Source of the DNA: Mycolicibacterium sphagni
GTDB lineage: Bacteria > Actinomycetota > Actinomycetes > Mycobacteriales > Mycobacteriaceae
DNA: 64,000 nt
Assembly (NCBI RefSeq): GCF_002250655.1
Contig: NZ_NOZR01000013.1
Span: 62,001-126,000 of the forward strand
Direction: 5' to 3'
Shown in pieces: positions 7,232 through 16,015 of this stretch. Numbering within the stretch: position 1 is the stretch's first letter; each line of letters begins with the position of its first letter. A model generated the notes under the pieces. It saw only the letters and a program-made list of their open reading frames with translations, searched no databases and was not told where the DNA came from. A program made the translations under genes and the position numbers.

Positions 7232-8272
7232 ATGCCCAAGATTCACTTCCCCGTACGACGGTGGAGCACAGCAGTCGCGCTAGCGACGACCGCAACGGTG
7301 CTTGCCGCCTGCGGTGGTGGCGGTTCGAGCGACGTCGCCGGCGGCAGCAGCCAGCCCAAGGCTGACACCACTCTCACCCTGGTTGCCTACGCCGTGCCGG
7401 AGCCCGGCTGGAGCAAGATTCTTCCGGCGTTCGCGGCCACCCCGGACGGCAAGGGCGTCGCAGTGACCACCTCCTACGGCGCCTCGGGTGACCAGTCGCG
7501 CGCGGTGGTCGACGGCAAGCCGGCCGACATCGTCAACTTCTCGGTGGAGCCGGACGTCACCCGCCTGGTGAAGGCCAACAAGGTTGCCGCCGACTGGAAT
7601 AAGTCCGTCACCAAGGGCATTCCGTTCGGTTCCGTGGTGTCGCTGGTGGTCCGCAAGGGCAATCCGAAGAACATCCATGACTGGGATGACTTGCTGCAGC
7701 CCGGTCTTGAGGTCGTCAGCCCCAGCCCGCTGAGTTCCGGGTCGGCCAAGTGGAACCTGTTGGCGCCCTACGCCGCCAAGAGCAACGGTGGCCAGGACGA
7801 CGCGGCCGGCATCGACTTCATCAACAAGCTCGTCACCCAGCACATCAAGACCCGCCCGGGTTCCGGCCGCGAGGCCACCGACCTGTTCCTGCAGGGCACC
7901 GGGGACGTTCTGATCAGCTACGAGAACGAGGCCATCAACACCGAGCGGCAGGGCAAGCCGGTCGAGCACATCAATCCGCCGCAGACGTTCAAGATCGAGA
8001 ACCCGGTGGCGGTGGTGACCACCAGCGCCCACCTGGACAAGGCGACCGCGCTGAACAACTACCTGTTCACCCCGGAGGCGCAGAAGATCTGGGCCCAGGC
8101 CGGATTCCGTCCGATCGACCCCTCGGTGGCCGCCGATTTCGCCACTGATTTCCCGACACCACAGAAACTGTGGACCATCGCTGACCTCGGTGGCTGGAGC
8201 AAGGTGGATCCGGCGCTGTTCGACAAGGACAATGGCTCCATCACCAAGATCTACAAGCAGGCCACTGGATGA
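7232..8272 (+). CDS. subI: Sulfate-binding lipoprotein SubI
   Basis: 346 residues. A lipoprotein signal peptide ends in the lipobox LAAC (Cys about 27), followed by a Gly/Ser linker. The mature part is a type II periplasmic binding fold of the sulfate/thiosulfate family: YGASGDQSRAVVDGKPADIVNFS near the start, NPKNIHDWDDL, and SPLSSGSAKWNLLAPYA in the sulfate-contact region. It captures sulfate outside the membrane for CysTWA. AGAAAGG lies 6 nt before ATG 7232. It is first in a four-gene operon, overlapping cysT by ATGA, and sits behind a cysteine leader peptide. Confidence 0.95.
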   Translation: MPKIHFPVRRWSTAVALATTATVLAACGGGGSSDVAGGSSQPKADTTLTLVAYAVPEPGWSKILPAFAATPDGKGVAVTTSYGASGDQSRAVVDGKPADIVNFSVEPDVTRLVKANKVAADWNKSVTKGIPFGSVVSLVVRKGNPKNIHDWDDLLQPGLEVVSPSPLSSGSAKWNLLAPYAAKSNGGQDDAAGIDFINKLVTQHIKTRPGSGREATDLFLQGTGDVLISYENEAINTERQGKPVEHINPPQTFKIENPVAVVTTSAHLDKATALNNYLFTPEAQKIWAQAGFRPIDPSVAADFATDFPTPQKLWTIADLGGWSKVDPALFDKDNGSITKIYKQATG

Positions 8273-9150
8273 CAGCAGCCATAGAACCGAATCCGCAGGC
8301 GGTCCGGCCCGAGCTCACCGGAGGTGACTCGGGCGGGCCGTCCCGCTCCACAGGCCGCAGGCACGGCACGACCAGCTTGCGGGTCGGGGCGGCGTCGATC
8401 TGGCTGAGCGTCATCGTCCTGCTGCCGCTGGCCGCGATTGTGTGGCAGTCGGCCAAGGGCGGCTGGCATCTCTTCTGGCTGGCGGTGAGCTCCAATGCCG
8501 CTCTGGAGTCGTTCCGGGTGACGCTCACGATCTCGATCGGCGTCACAGTGGTCAACGCGGTCTTCGGGCTGCTGGTCGCCTGGGTGCTGACCCGCGACGA
8601 TTTCCCAGGCAAGCGGTTGGTCGATGCGGTGATCGACCTGCCGTTCGCTCTGCCCACCATTGTCGCCAGCCTGGTCATGCTCGCGCTGTACGGCCCGTAC
8701 AGCCCGATCGACGTGCACCTGCAGCACACCAAATGGGGTGTCGGGGTGGCCCTGCTGTTCGTCACGTTGCCGTTCGTGGTGCGGTCTGTTCAGCCGGTGC
8801 TGCTCGAGCTCGACCGCGAGGTCGAGCAGGCGGCCGCATCGCTGGGCGCCAACAACACGATCATCTTCACCAAGGTGGTGCTGCCGGCGTTGCTCCCTTC
8901 GCTGTTGTCCGGTGCGGGACTGGCCTTCTCCCGCGCGATCGGCGAGTTCGGCTCGGTGGTGCTCATCGGCGGGGCGGTGCCAGGGGAGACCGAAGTGTCC
9001 TCGCAGTGGATCCGGACGCTCATCGAGAATGACGACCGGACCGGCGCGGCCGCGATCTCAATTGTGCTGCTGCTTGTTTCGTTCGTCGTATTGTTCGTCC
9101 TGCGCACCATCGGCTCGCGGGCGGCCAAACGTGAGGAGCTGGCGAAGTGA
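8269..9150 (+). CDS. cysT: Sulfate ABC transporter permease CysT
   Basis: 293 residues. A polar N-terminus of about 40 residues is followed by six predicted helices. The EAA loop reads EVEQAAASLGANNTIIFTKVVLP and couples to the ATPase, followed by SRAIGEFGSVVLIGG, characteristic of the sulfate/molybdate permease family. It forms the inner-membrane channel with CysW. The start ATG overlaps the subI stop and the end overlaps the cysW start, so the four genes are translationally coupled. Confidence 0.95.
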   Translation: MTAAIEPNPQAVRPELTGGDSGGPSRSTGRRHGTTSLRVGAASIWLSVIVLLPLAAIVWQSAKGGWHLFWLAVSSNAALESFRVTLTISIGVTVVNAVFGLLVAWVLTRDDFPGKRLVDAVIDLPFALPTIVASLVMLALYGPYSPIDVHLQHTKWGVGVALLFVTLPFVVRSVQPVLLELDREVEQAAASLGANNTIIFTKVVLPALLPSLLSGAGLAFSRAIGEFGSVVLIGGAVPGETEVSSQWIRTLIENDDRTGAAAISIVLLLVSFVVLFVLRTIGSRAAKREELAK

Positions 9151-9959
9151 CGCCGTCGCCGTTTGTCCGGTACCTCACTCGATACGTCGCACTGGCGTAT
9201 GTCGCGGTGCTGGTGATCGTGCCCGTCGGGTTGATCCTGTGGCGGGCCTTCGCGCCGGGCATCGGTGCGTTCTTCGCGTCGATCACCACCCCGGCTGCGA
9301 TCTCGGCACTGCAGCTGTCGCTCGTGGTCGTGGCGATCGTGGTGCCGCTCAACGTGCTCTTCGGGATACCGACGGCATTGGTGTTGGCGCGCAACAAGTT
9401 CCGGGGCAAGTCCGCGTTGCAGGCCATCATCGACCTGCCGTTCGCGGTGTCACCGGTGGTCGTCGGTGTGGCACTGATCCTGCTGTGGGGCACCGCAGGG
9501 GTGTTCGGGTTCGTCGAGAACAGCCTGGGCTTCAAGATCATCTTCGGGTTTCCCGGGATCGTGCTGGCCAGCATCTTCGTTACCGTGCCGTTCGTGATCC
9601 GCGAGGTCGAACCTGTTCTGCACGAGCTCGGAACTGACCAGGAAGAGGCGGCCGCGACCCTGGGATCCAGCTGGTGGCAGACGTTCTGGCGGATCACCCT
9701 GCCGTCGATCCGGTGGGGACTCACCTACGGCATCGTGCTGACCATCGCCCGTACGCTCGGCGAGTACGGCGGCGTCATCATGGTGTCCTCCAACCTGCCG
9801 GGTACCTCGCAGACCATGACGCTGCTGGTGTCCGACCGCTATAGCCGCGGTGATGAATACGGCGCGTACACCATCTCGACACTGCTGATGGCGGTGGCCG
9901 TGATCGTCCTCGTCGTCCAGGTGGTCCTCGATGCTCGACGCGCCAAGGCGAGCGAGTAA
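9147..9959 (+). CDS. cysW: Sulfate ABC transporter permease CysW
   Basis: 270 residues and six predicted helices. The EAA loop is [23 protein letters not shown], followed by [20 protein letters not shown], matching the CysW branch. The GTG start at 9147 overlaps the cysT stop (GTGA). It pairs with CysT as a heterodimeric channel for sulfate. The gene ends 22 nt before cysA, whose start has its own AGGAG. Confidence 0.95.
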   Translation: MTPSPFVRYLTRYVALAYVAVLVIVPVGLILWRAFAPGIGAFFASITTPAAISALQLSLVVVAIVVPLNVLFGIPTALVLARNKFRGKSALQAIIDLPFAVSPVVVGVALILLWGTAGVFGFVENSLGFKIIFGFPGIVLASIFVTVPFVIREVEPVLHELGTDQEEAAATLGSSWWQTFWRITLPSIRWGLTYGIVLTIARTLGEYGGVIMVSSNLPGTSQTMTLLVSDRYSRGDEYGAYTISTLLMAVAVIVLVVQVVLDARRAKASE

Positions 9960-9981
9960 TGCAACTAGGAGAACGACTTTC

Positions 9982-11004
9982 ATGACCAACGCCATCACCG
10001 TCACCGGTGCCAACAAGCGCTACGGCGAGTTCGCCGCGCTGGACAACGTCGATTTCGTGGTGCCCGCCGGGTCGTTGACTGCTCTGCTGGGGCCCAGCGG
10101 GTCGGGGAAGTCCACGCTGTTGCGCGCCATCGCCGGCCTGGACCAGCCCGACACCGGCACCATCACCATCAATGGGCGCGACGTCACCAACGTCCCCCCG
10201 CAGCGACGGGGCATCGGCTTCGTTTTCCAGCACTATGCCGCCTTCAAGCACCTGACCGTTCGGGACAATGTCGCGTTCGGGCTCAAGATCCGCAAGAAGC
10301 CCAAGGCCGAGATCAAGGCCAAGGTTGACGATCTGCTGGAGGTCGTTGGGCTGGCAGGCTTCCAAACCCGTTACCCCAATCAGCTTTCGGGTGGCCAGCG
10401 CCAGCGGATGGCGTTGGCTCGGGCGCTGGCCGTGGACCCGGAGGTGCTTCTACTCGACGAGCCGTTCGGTGCGCTGGATGCCAAGGTGCGTGAGGACTTG
10501 CGGGCGTGGTTGCGGAGGCTGCACGACGAGGTACATGTCACCACCGTGTTGGTCACCCACGATCAGGCCGAGGCGCTCGATGTCGCCGATCGGATCGCGG
10601 TGCTCAACAAGGGCCGCGTCGAGCAGGTGGGCTCGCCGACTGACGTCTACGACAGCCCGTCCAACGCCTTCGTGATGTCGTTCTTGGGCACGGTCTCGGC
10701 ACTCAACGGGATCCTGGTGCGCCCGCACGACATTCGGGTCGGGCGTAATCCGGAGATGGCGATCGCCGCCGGCGATGGCACCGCGGAGTCGACGGGTGTC
10801 ACCCGAGCCACCATCGACCGGGTCGTGTATCTGGGGTTCGAAGTGCGTGTCGAGTTGACCAGCGCGACCAATGGTGCGCCGTTCACCGCGCAGATCACCC
10901 GTGGTGACGCCGAGGCCCTGGGGCTCAAAGAGGGTGACACGGTGTACGTGCGCGCCACCCGGGTGCCGCCGATCGCCGGCGAAGTGCAGGTCGCGGCGAG
11001 CTGA
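9982..11004 (+). CDS. cysA1: Sulfate ABC transporter ATPase CysA
   Basis: 340 residues from ATG 9982, which is preceded by TAGGAG. Walker A is GPSGSGKST (37-45), the ABC signature [15 protein letters not shown], Walker [13 protein letters not shown], the switch histidine [12 protein letters not shown]-terminal TOBE-like regulatory domain (from about residue 245) follows. It powers the CysTW channel. It ends 1 nt from the convergent che1-like gene, with no room for a separate terminator between the two operons. Confidence 0.95.
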   Translation: MTNAITVTGANKRYGEFAALDNVDFVVPAGSLTALLGPSGSGKSTLLRAIAGLDQPDTGTITINGRDVTNVPPQRRGIGFVFQHYAAFKHLTVRDNVAFGLKIRKKPKAEIKAKVDDLLEVVGLAGFQTRYPNQLSGGQRQRMALARALAVDPEVLLLDEPFGALDAKVREDLRAWLRRLHDEVHVTTVLVTHDQAEALDVADRIAVLNKGRVEQVGSPTDVYDSPSNAFVMSFLGTVSALNGILVRPHDIRVGRNPEMAIAAGDGTAESTGVTRATIDRVVYLGFEVRVELTSATNGAPFTAQITRGDAEALGLKEGDTVYVRATRVPPIAGEVQVAAS

Positions 11005-11005
11005 G

Positions 11006-11731
11006 CTAGGCCGCGGCCGTCCGAGCGGACGCGGCAGCGTCGAAGCGGTCCAGCACCGTCTCGGCCACCTGGCGATGCGCGCCCAATGGCGCCGACATCG
11101 GAATGTTGTGTGCAGCAGCGAAGTCCGCGACACGATCGGTGATCCGGCCATGCGCGAGGAACCACGGCGCGATCACCGGCCGGGTCACACCCCGACGGCG
11201 GAGCTCCTCGGCGGCGTCGGCCAGGGTCGAATGCGGGCCGGTGGCGAATGCGGTCGTCGCTGTCCACCGCGTCGTCAGTGTCAGCTCATGTGCCACTGTC
11301 GCGGTTTGGGCGTTGGCGGCCGGTCGTGATGACCCGACAGCGGTCACGATGACGCCGACGCGGGGATCCAGTCGCGATATTCCTGCGTGCTCCAGGCGCT
11401 GCCGCAGCACGTGGATGAGCCGGTCGTCCTCGCCGAGCACATCAGCCTGCCGAGCATCGGCCCCGGATGCCGCGATCATCTTCGGGATGTCGACCCGCGC
11501 GTGATAGGCGTCAGCCAACAGCAGGGGGACGACGATCGCGGGCTGGTCGCACAGCGTTGACAGTTCGTCGCGCAGATTGGGGGAGTTTTGTTCGCAGAAC
11601 GTGATTCGAGCATCCAGGCCTGGGCGCAACCGCCGGATGCACTGCACGATCGAGTGGGCCGTCTCCGCTGAGCGCGGATCGGCACTCCCGTGCGCCGCGA
11701 GGAGGAGCCTCACGAAACGTGAAGCCCGCAT
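11006..11731 (-). CDS. che1: CbiX-type sirohydrochlorin ferrochelatase (Che1)
   Basis: 241 residues from the ATG at 11731, which lies inside the 3' end of cysH (22-nt overlap); longer frames upstream are out-of-phase cysH sequence. Two repeats of the CbiX fold are visible. The first starts LLLAAHGSADPRS with a metal-binding His, and VVPLLLADAYHARVDIP carries the second chelatase His. The C-terminal half repeats VIAPWFLAHGRITDRV. It would insert iron into sirohydrochlorin to make siroheme for the sulfite reductase encoded in the same operon. Cobalt insertion is a less likely alternative. Confidence 0.85.
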   Translation of the reverse strand: MRASRFVRLLLAAHGSADPRSAETAHSIVQCIRRLRPGLDARITFCEQNSPNLRDELSTLCDQPAIVVPLLLADAYHARVDIPKMIAASGADARQADVLGEDDRLIHVLRQRLEHAGISRLDPRVGVIVTAVGSSRPAANAQTATVAHELTLTTRWTATTAFATGPHSTLADAAEELRRRGVTRPVIAPWFLAHGRITDRVADFAAAHNIPMSAPLGAHRQVAETVLDRFDAAASARTAAA

Positions 11732-12423
11732 TCGGTTTTCGACAAACCTTGCCAACGCCCGCTGCGCGGGTCGGCCCCCTCGGCAGGCTTCGCCGTGCAC
11801 GGCGCGCAGCCGATCGACGGATAGCCTTCCTCGACAAGCGGATTCACCAGCACGCCGTTGGCCTGCATGTAGGCGTCCATATCCTCGTCGGTCCACGCGG
11901 CCAGTGGATTGATCTTCACCAGCTTGAATGCCTCGTCGAAGCTGATCAGCGGTGCGCTGGCGCGGGTGGGGGACTCGACGCGGCGAATACCGGTGACCCA
12001 TGCCGAATACCCTTGTAGCGCCTTGCGCAGCGGCACGACCTTACGCAGCCGGCAGCACTCGGTCGGATTGCTGGCGAACAGGTCCTTGCCCAGCAGCTGG
12101 TCTTGCTCAGCGACGCTGTGCTCGGGTGTGACGTTGACGACGTGGATGTCGTAGACGGCCTCGACCGCGTCGCGGGTGCCGATGGTCTCGGCGAAGTGAT
12201 AGCCGGTGTCCAGGAACAAGACATCGACGCCGGGGCGTACCTTCGCGGCCAGGTCGACCAGGACCGCGTCCTGCATGTTGGAGGCCACCACATACTCGCC
12301 GCCGAAATGCTTGTCGGTCCACGCCAGCAGCTCAGCAGCGCTTGCGCCCGCCAGCTCCGTGGCGCCCCGCTCGGCCAGCTCCCGCAGGTCGGCCTCCGTC
12401 AATTCACCCACCCCAATACTCAT
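11710..12423 (-). CDS. cysH: Assimilatory adenylylsulfate (APS) reductase CysH
   Basis: 237 residues. The PAPS/APS reductase fold has a nucleotide loop near SNMQDAV (48-54). The [4Fe-4S] ligands are Cys123-Cys124 (TECCRLRK) and Cys206/Cys209 (GCAPC), which mark the APS rather than the PAPS enzyme. The catalytic tail ECGLH has Cys232. It reduces APS to sulfite using thioredoxin. It starts 10 nt after sirA and overlaps che1, so it is mid-operon between sulfite reductase and siroheme synthesis. Confidence 0.95.
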   Translation of the reverse strand: MSIGVGELTEADLRELAERGATELAGASAAELLAWTDKHFGGEYVVASNMQDAVLVDLAAKVRPGVDVLFLDTGYHFAETIGTRDAVEAVYDIHVVNVTPEHSVAEQDQLLGKDLFASNPTECCRLRKVVPLRKALQGYSAWVTGIRRVESPTRASAPLISFDEAFKLVKINPLAAWTDEDMDAYMQANGVLVNPLVEEGYPSIGCAPCTAKPAEGADPRSGRWQGLSKTECGLHVS

Positions 12424-12433
12424 CGCACACCAC

Positions 12434-14107
12434 TCATCGCAGATCGTCTTCTTCCGCTCGTATGACCCACTGAGCGAAACGCTCTCCCGCTTCTCTTTGT
12501 TTCACGAAGTTGCGCACCACCCGTTCGATGTAGTCACCGAGCTCGCTGGAGAGCACCTTGTGCTGGCGCAGCTTGCGGCCGAAACCGCTGTCGAGGCCGA
12601 GGCTGCCGCCCAGGTGAACCTGGAAGCCTTCCTCTGGGCCGTCGCCCTCGTCGATCATCTGTCCCTTGAAGCCGATGTCGGCGATCTGGATGCGCGCGCA
12701 CGAGTTGGGGCAGCCGTTGATATTGACCGTGACGGGCACGTCGAGTTCGGAGTTGATGTCCTCGAGGCGCTTCTCCAGGTCCGGCACCAGACTCTGAGCG
12801 CGCACCCTGGTCTCGGCGAAGCTGAGCTTGCAGAACTCGATTCCTGTGCAGGCCATCAGGTTTCGACGCCAATGTGACGGGCTCGACGGCAATCCGAGGG
12901 CATCGAGCCCGCTGCGAAGCTCGCCCAGCTTTTCATCGGGAACGTCCAGGATGATCAGCTTCTGGTACGGGGTGAACCGGACGCGTTTGGAACCGGCGGC
13001 CTCGGCCAGGTCGGCGACTTTCGTCAGGATGGTGCCCGAGACCCGTCCGGCGATCGGTGCCACCCCGACAGCGTTGAGCCCGTTTTTGAGCCGCTGCACA
13101 CCGACGTGGTCGATTGGGCGGGCAACCGGCTCGGGTGCGGGCCCGTCGATCAGGGGCCGCTTGAGGTACTCGGTCTCCAGGACTTCCCTGAATTTTTCGA
13201 TGCCCCAGTCCTTGACCAGGAACTTCAGCCGCGCCTTGGCGCGAAGTCGGCGGTAGCCGTAGTCACGGAACACGCTGACCACGCCTTCCCATACGTCGGG
13301 CACCTCGTCGAGCGGCACCCAGGCGCCGACCCGCTGGCCCAGCATCGGGTTGGTGGACAACCCGCCGCCGACCCACAGATCGAAGCCGGGGCCGTGTTCA
13401 GGGTGGTTGACCCCGATGAATGCGACGTCGTTGACCTCGTGCACCACGTCCTGCAGACCACTGATAGCGGTCTTGAACTTGCGGGGGAGGTTGGAGTACT
13501 CCTTCTTGCCGATGTAGCGCTTGACGATCTCGTCGATCGCCGGTGTGCCGTCGATCACCTCGTCGAGCGATTCGCCCGCCAACGGCGAACCCAGCACCAC
13601 GCGGGGGCAGTCGCCGCAGGCTTCGGTCGTCTGTAGGCCGACCTCGTCGAGGCGGCGCCAGATCTCGGGCATGTCCTCGACCCGGATCCAGTGGTACTGC
13701 ACGTTCTCGCGGTCGCTGATGTCGGCGGTGTCGCGGGCGAACTCCGTCGAAATGCCGCCCAGCGTGCGCAGCGCCCCGGTGGTCAGCGCGCCGCCGTCGC
13801 TGCGCACCCGGAGCATGAAGAACTCGTCCTCGAGCATGTCGGTGTTCTCGTCACCGGTCCAGGTGCCGTCGTAACCGGGCTTGCGCTGGGTGTATAGACC
13901 CCACCAGCGGAAACGGCCTCGAAGATCACCCTTGTCGATGCTGTCGAAACCGTTCTTGGCGTAGATGTTCTCGATGCGCTCCCGCACGTTGAGCGGGTTG
14001 TCATCCTTCTTGCTCTGCTCGTTTGCGTTCAGCGGCTCGCGGTAACCGAGGGCCCACTGGCCTTCGCCCTTAGGGCGTTTCGGTGCTGCCTTGGTCGGCT
14101 GAGTCAT
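12434..14107 (-). CDS. sirA: Ferredoxin-dependent assimilatory sulfite reductase SirA (formerly NirA)
   Basis: 557 residues, with two nitrite/sulfite reductase ferredoxin-like halves and the siroheme/[4Fe-4S] domains. The cluster ligands are in ACTGIEFCKLSF (Cys about 420 and 426) and NGCPNSCAR (Cys about 465 and 469). An internal TEACGDCPR segment lies near residue 160, where the M. tuberculosis enzyme has its Tyr-Cys crosslink cysteine. It reduces sulfite to sulfide with ferredoxin in the cytosol. The start ATG is preceded by AGGAG, which lies in a 6-bp hairpin. A poly-Cys leader peptide ends 118 nt upstream. Confidence 0.95.
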   Translation of the reverse strand: MTQPTKAAPKRPKGEGQWALGYREPLNANEQSKKDDNPLNVRERIENIYAKNGFDSIDKGDLRGRFRWWGLYTQRKPGYDGTWTGDENTDMLEDEFFMLRVRSDGGALTTGALRTLGGISTEFARDTADISDRENVQYHWIRVEDMPEIWRRLDEVGLQTTEACGDCPRVVLGSPLAGESLDEVIDGTPAIDEIVKRYIGKKEYSNLPRKFKTAISGLQDVVHEVNDVAFIGVNHPEHGPGFDLWVGGGLSTNPMLGQRVGAWVPLDEVPDVWEGVVSVFRDYGYRRLRAKARLKFLVKDWGIEKFREVLETEYLKRPLIDGPAPEPVARPIDHVGVQRLKNGLNAVGVAPIAGRVSGTILTKVADLAEAAGSKRVRFTPYQKLIILDVPDEKLGELRSGLDALGLPSSPSHWRRNLMACTGIEFCKLSFAETRVRAQSLVPDLEKRLEDINSELDVPVTVNINGCPNSCARIQIADIGFKGQMIDEGDGPEEGFQVHLGGSLGLDSGFGRKLRQHKVLSSELGDYIERVVRNFVKQREAGERFAQWVIRAEEDDLR

Positions 14108-14114
14108 GAAATGT

Positions 14115-14134
14115 GCTCCTCATGTCGAAGGAGC
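14115..14134 (-). promoter_or_regulatory. Hairpin sequestering the sirA ribosome-binding site
   Basis: On the minus strand GCTCCT (14134-14129) pairs with AGGAGC (14120-14115) around an 8-nt loop. The 3' arm is the Shine-Dalgarno of sirA, 7 nt before its ATG. If it forms, it would limit sirA initiation. It lies 92 nt downstream of the poly-Cys leader peptide stop, so it could be an output of leader translation. No antiterminator partner was identified by eye. Confidence 0.5.
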
Positions 14135-14225
14135 TGGCGTTCGAATCGCGCGCATCCACCGGTGGGCTGTGCCGGCGGCGCAGATCCGGTGGCCAGCTGA
14201 CGTACAGGTGGACGGGTCTACGACG

Positions 14226-14318
14226 TCAAGCCGGACAACAACACGTACAGACGCGCTTGAAATCGACGTGCCGCCTCGCTACCAGCGCAGGAGTGCGCAG
14301 GGTGTGGGGGGCTGTCAT
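14226..14318 (-). CDS. Poly-cysteine leader peptide of the sirA-cysH-che1 operon
   Basis: 30-residue ORF ending V-C-T-C-C-C-P-A-stop. The four cysteine codons are all TGT (14249-14247 and 14243-14235), three of them consecutive and followed by proline, which slows translation. A -10-like CAGAAT lies exactly 7 nt before the ATG and no Shine-Dalgarno is present, so the ORF is probably leaderless. It matches the known mycobacterial class of leaderless poly-Cys upstream ORFs that act as cysteine-responsive attenuators of sulfur operons. Low charged tRNA-Cys would stall ribosomes here and raise sirA expression. Confidence 0.85.
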   Translation of the reverse strand: MTAPHTLRTPALVARRHVDFKRVCTCCCPA

Positions 14319-14325
14319 GCGGGCC

Positions 14326-14331
14326 ATTCTG
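14326..14331 (-). promoter_or_regulatory. -10 element for leaderless sirA leader transcript
   Basis: CAGAAT on the minus strand (one mismatch to TANNNT), then 7 nt, then the leader ATG. The geometry equals that of the subI leader promoter. No convincing -35 is seen at 16-18 nt. Confidence 0.5.
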
Positions 14332-14411
14332 CCACGAACGGCGTCAATAGCTCTAACCGGGCTACATTTTGGCTCGGCGTGAGTAAAAGTCGGTTCTGGG
14401 ACACTAAAGGC

Positions 14412-15587
14412 ATGTCGGTCCGTCCCGCGCTGGCCGCCCTGCCGGAACTCGTCGTGGCTCCCGGCCCGGCGTTCGGCATTTATGTCCATGTGCCGTTCTG
14501 TGCCACCCGTTGCGGGTACTGCGACTTCAACACCTACACCGCCGCCGAGCTCGGCGGCGCGTCCCCGCATGGCTGGCTGACCGCGTTGCGCACCGAGCTC
14601 GAATTGGCCGCTGACCGGCTGGGCGCGGTGCCGGTCGACACGGTGTTCGTCGGCGGCGGAACTCCGTCACTGCTGGGCGGTGCGGGGCTGGCCGAAGTGC
14701 TCGACGCGGTGCGAGGCACCTTCGCCCTAGCCGCTGGCGCGGAGGTGACCACCGAGGCCAACCCGGAGTCGACGTCGGCGCCGTTCTTCGAGCAGATTCG
14801 CGCCGCCGGCTACACCCGGGTGTCGCTGGGCATGCAGTCGACTGCGCCGCGGGTGCTGGCGGTGCTGGACCGGACCCATTCGCCGGGCCGGGCCCTGCAG
14901 GCCGCCGACGAGGCGGCCGCCGCCGGGTTCGAGCACCTCAACATCGACCTGATTTACGGCACGCCGGGGGAGTCCGACGATGATCTGCTGCGTTCGGTCG
15001 ACGCCGCGCTCGCCGCCGGCGTGGACCACGTCTCGGCGTACGCGCTGGTGGTCGAGGCGGGCACCGCGCTGGCCCGCCGAGTGCGCCGCGGCGATATCGA
15101 CCCACCCGACGACGACGTGCTCGCCCACCGCTACGAACTGCTCGACCAGCGGCTCGCTGATGCCGGCCTGAGTTGGTATGAGGTGTCGAACTGGAGCCGG
15201 CCCGGAGGCGAGTGCCGGCACAACGTCGGCTACTGGAACGGCGGGCAGTGGTGGGGTGCCGGTCCGGGCGCGCACGGGTTCGTCGCCGACACACGTTGGT
15301 GGAATATCAAGCACCCCAGCGCATACGCGCAGCAGCTGGCCGATGGGCAACTGCCGATCGCTGAGTTCGAACGCCTCGACGGCCACGCCCGGCACATCGA
15401 GGATGTGCTGCTGCAGATCCGGTTGCGGACCGGGCTGCCGATCGCGACGCTGACGGAGTCCGAGCAGCTGCGCGCCGGCGATGCGGTGGACCGGGGGCTG
15501 CTCATTCGCGCCGATGACCGGTTGGTGCTCACCGACCGCGGGCGATTGTTGGCCGACGCCGTGGTACGCGACCTGCTCGACGACTGA
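14412..15587 (+). CDS. hemW: HemW-type radical SAM heme chaperone
   Basis: 391 residues from ATG 14412. The radical SAM motif C-ATR-C-GY-C lies at residues 30, 34 and 37 and is followed by Asp-Phe rather than a fourth cysteine, which separates HemW from true oxygen-independent coproporphyrinogen oxidase HemN. Further family blocks are VFVGGGTPSLL, NIDLIYGTPGES and the C-terminal HemN domain (RHNVGYWNG, MLLQIRLRTGLP-like). M. tuberculosis annotation uses hemN for the orthologue. It is divergent from the sirA leader, and its end carries a strong hairpin terminator. Confidence 0.85.
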   Translation: MSVRPALAALPELVVAPGPAFGIYVHVPFCATRCGYCDFNTYTAAELGGASPHGWLTALRTELELAADRLGAVPVDTVFVGGGTPSLLGGAGLAEVLDAVRGTFALAAGAEVTTEANPESTSAPFFEQIRAAGYTRVSLGMQSTAPRVLAVLDRTHSPGRALQAADEAAAAGFEHLNIDLIYGTPGESDDDLLRSVDAALAAGVDHVSAYALVVEAGTALARRVRRGDIDPPDDDVLAHRYELLDQRLADAGLSWYEVSNWSRPGGECRHNVGYWNGGQWWGAGPGAHGFVADTRWWNIKHPSAYAQQLADGQLPIAEFERLDGHARHIEDVLLQIRLRTGLPIATLTESEQLRAGDAVDRGLLIRADDRLVLTDRGRLLADAVVRDLLDD

Positions 15588-15596
15588 CCAGACGTG

Positions 15597-15644
15597 GCAA
15601 GGCCGCGGGGAAGCCTTGGGGGTAAGCACTTCCCGCGGCCTTGC
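15597..15644. terminator. Strong bidirectional stem-loop between hemW and secreted protein gene
   Basis: Arms 15597-15613 and 15629-15644 are complementary over 16 pairs with one bulged G (GCAAGGCCGCGGG core) and a 15-nt loop. It lies 9 nt after the hemW stop and 16 nt after the stop of the convergent gene. There is no U-tract, as is usual for mycobacterial terminators. Confidence 0.75.
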
Positions 15645-15660
15645 GCGGCGGACCTGCCGG

Positions 15661-15894
15661 CTAGCCCAGCACCCACATCGGGATGCCGTTGAACCCGAAT
15701 GCCTGCTGGGGCGAGGTGACAGGCGGTGCGGTGTGAATGCGGGCGTGGCCCTGCTTCTGGCACATGGTCGCCCCGCCCCTGTCCTGGCAGTCGATCGGAT
15801 TGGGCGCTGCTGCAGCGCTCGGCGCAAGGCCGAGGGCCAATGCCGCTGCGCCGGCGGCGACGACGGGGGCGAGGTGGCGGAGTGTGATCATCAT
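15661..15894 (-). CDS. Small secreted mycobacterial protein
   Basis: 77 residues starting at ATG 15894, which follows AAAGGA by 6 nt; a second in-frame ATG comes directly after. A Sec signal peptide (hydrophobic stretch LAPVVAAGAAALALGLAPSAAAA) is cleaved around AAA-AP. The mature part is about 45 residues with two cysteines that could form a disulfide (DCQDRGGATMCQKQ) and a Phe/Gly/Trp C-terminus. Function unknown. It resembles in style the small secreted protein near 40 kb. Confidence 0.65.
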   Translation of the reverse strand: MMITLRHLAPVVAAGAAALALGLAPSAAAAPNPIDCQDRGGATMCQKQGHARIHTAPPVTSPQQAFGFNGIPMWVLG

Positions 15895-16015
15895 TGATCG
15901 TCCTTTCTTCTGTCGGCCAGAGAAACCCATTGGGGGGGTGCAGGTTTCGTGACATCTGCCCGATACCTCCAAGCTAGGCGGCAGATGGACCCTAGTCACG
16001 GTATTCATATCCCGA

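Noticed and set aside
11732-12001. Upstream extension of the che1 frame into cysH
   Set aside because: The extension is out-of-frame cysH sequence, rich in Arg, without homology; the CbiX fold begins at the ATG at 11731.
14106-14411. Plus-strand extension of the hemW frame through the sirA leader region
   Set aside because: It overlaps the poly-Cys leader and sirA promoter on the other strand; HemW homology begins at ATG 14412.
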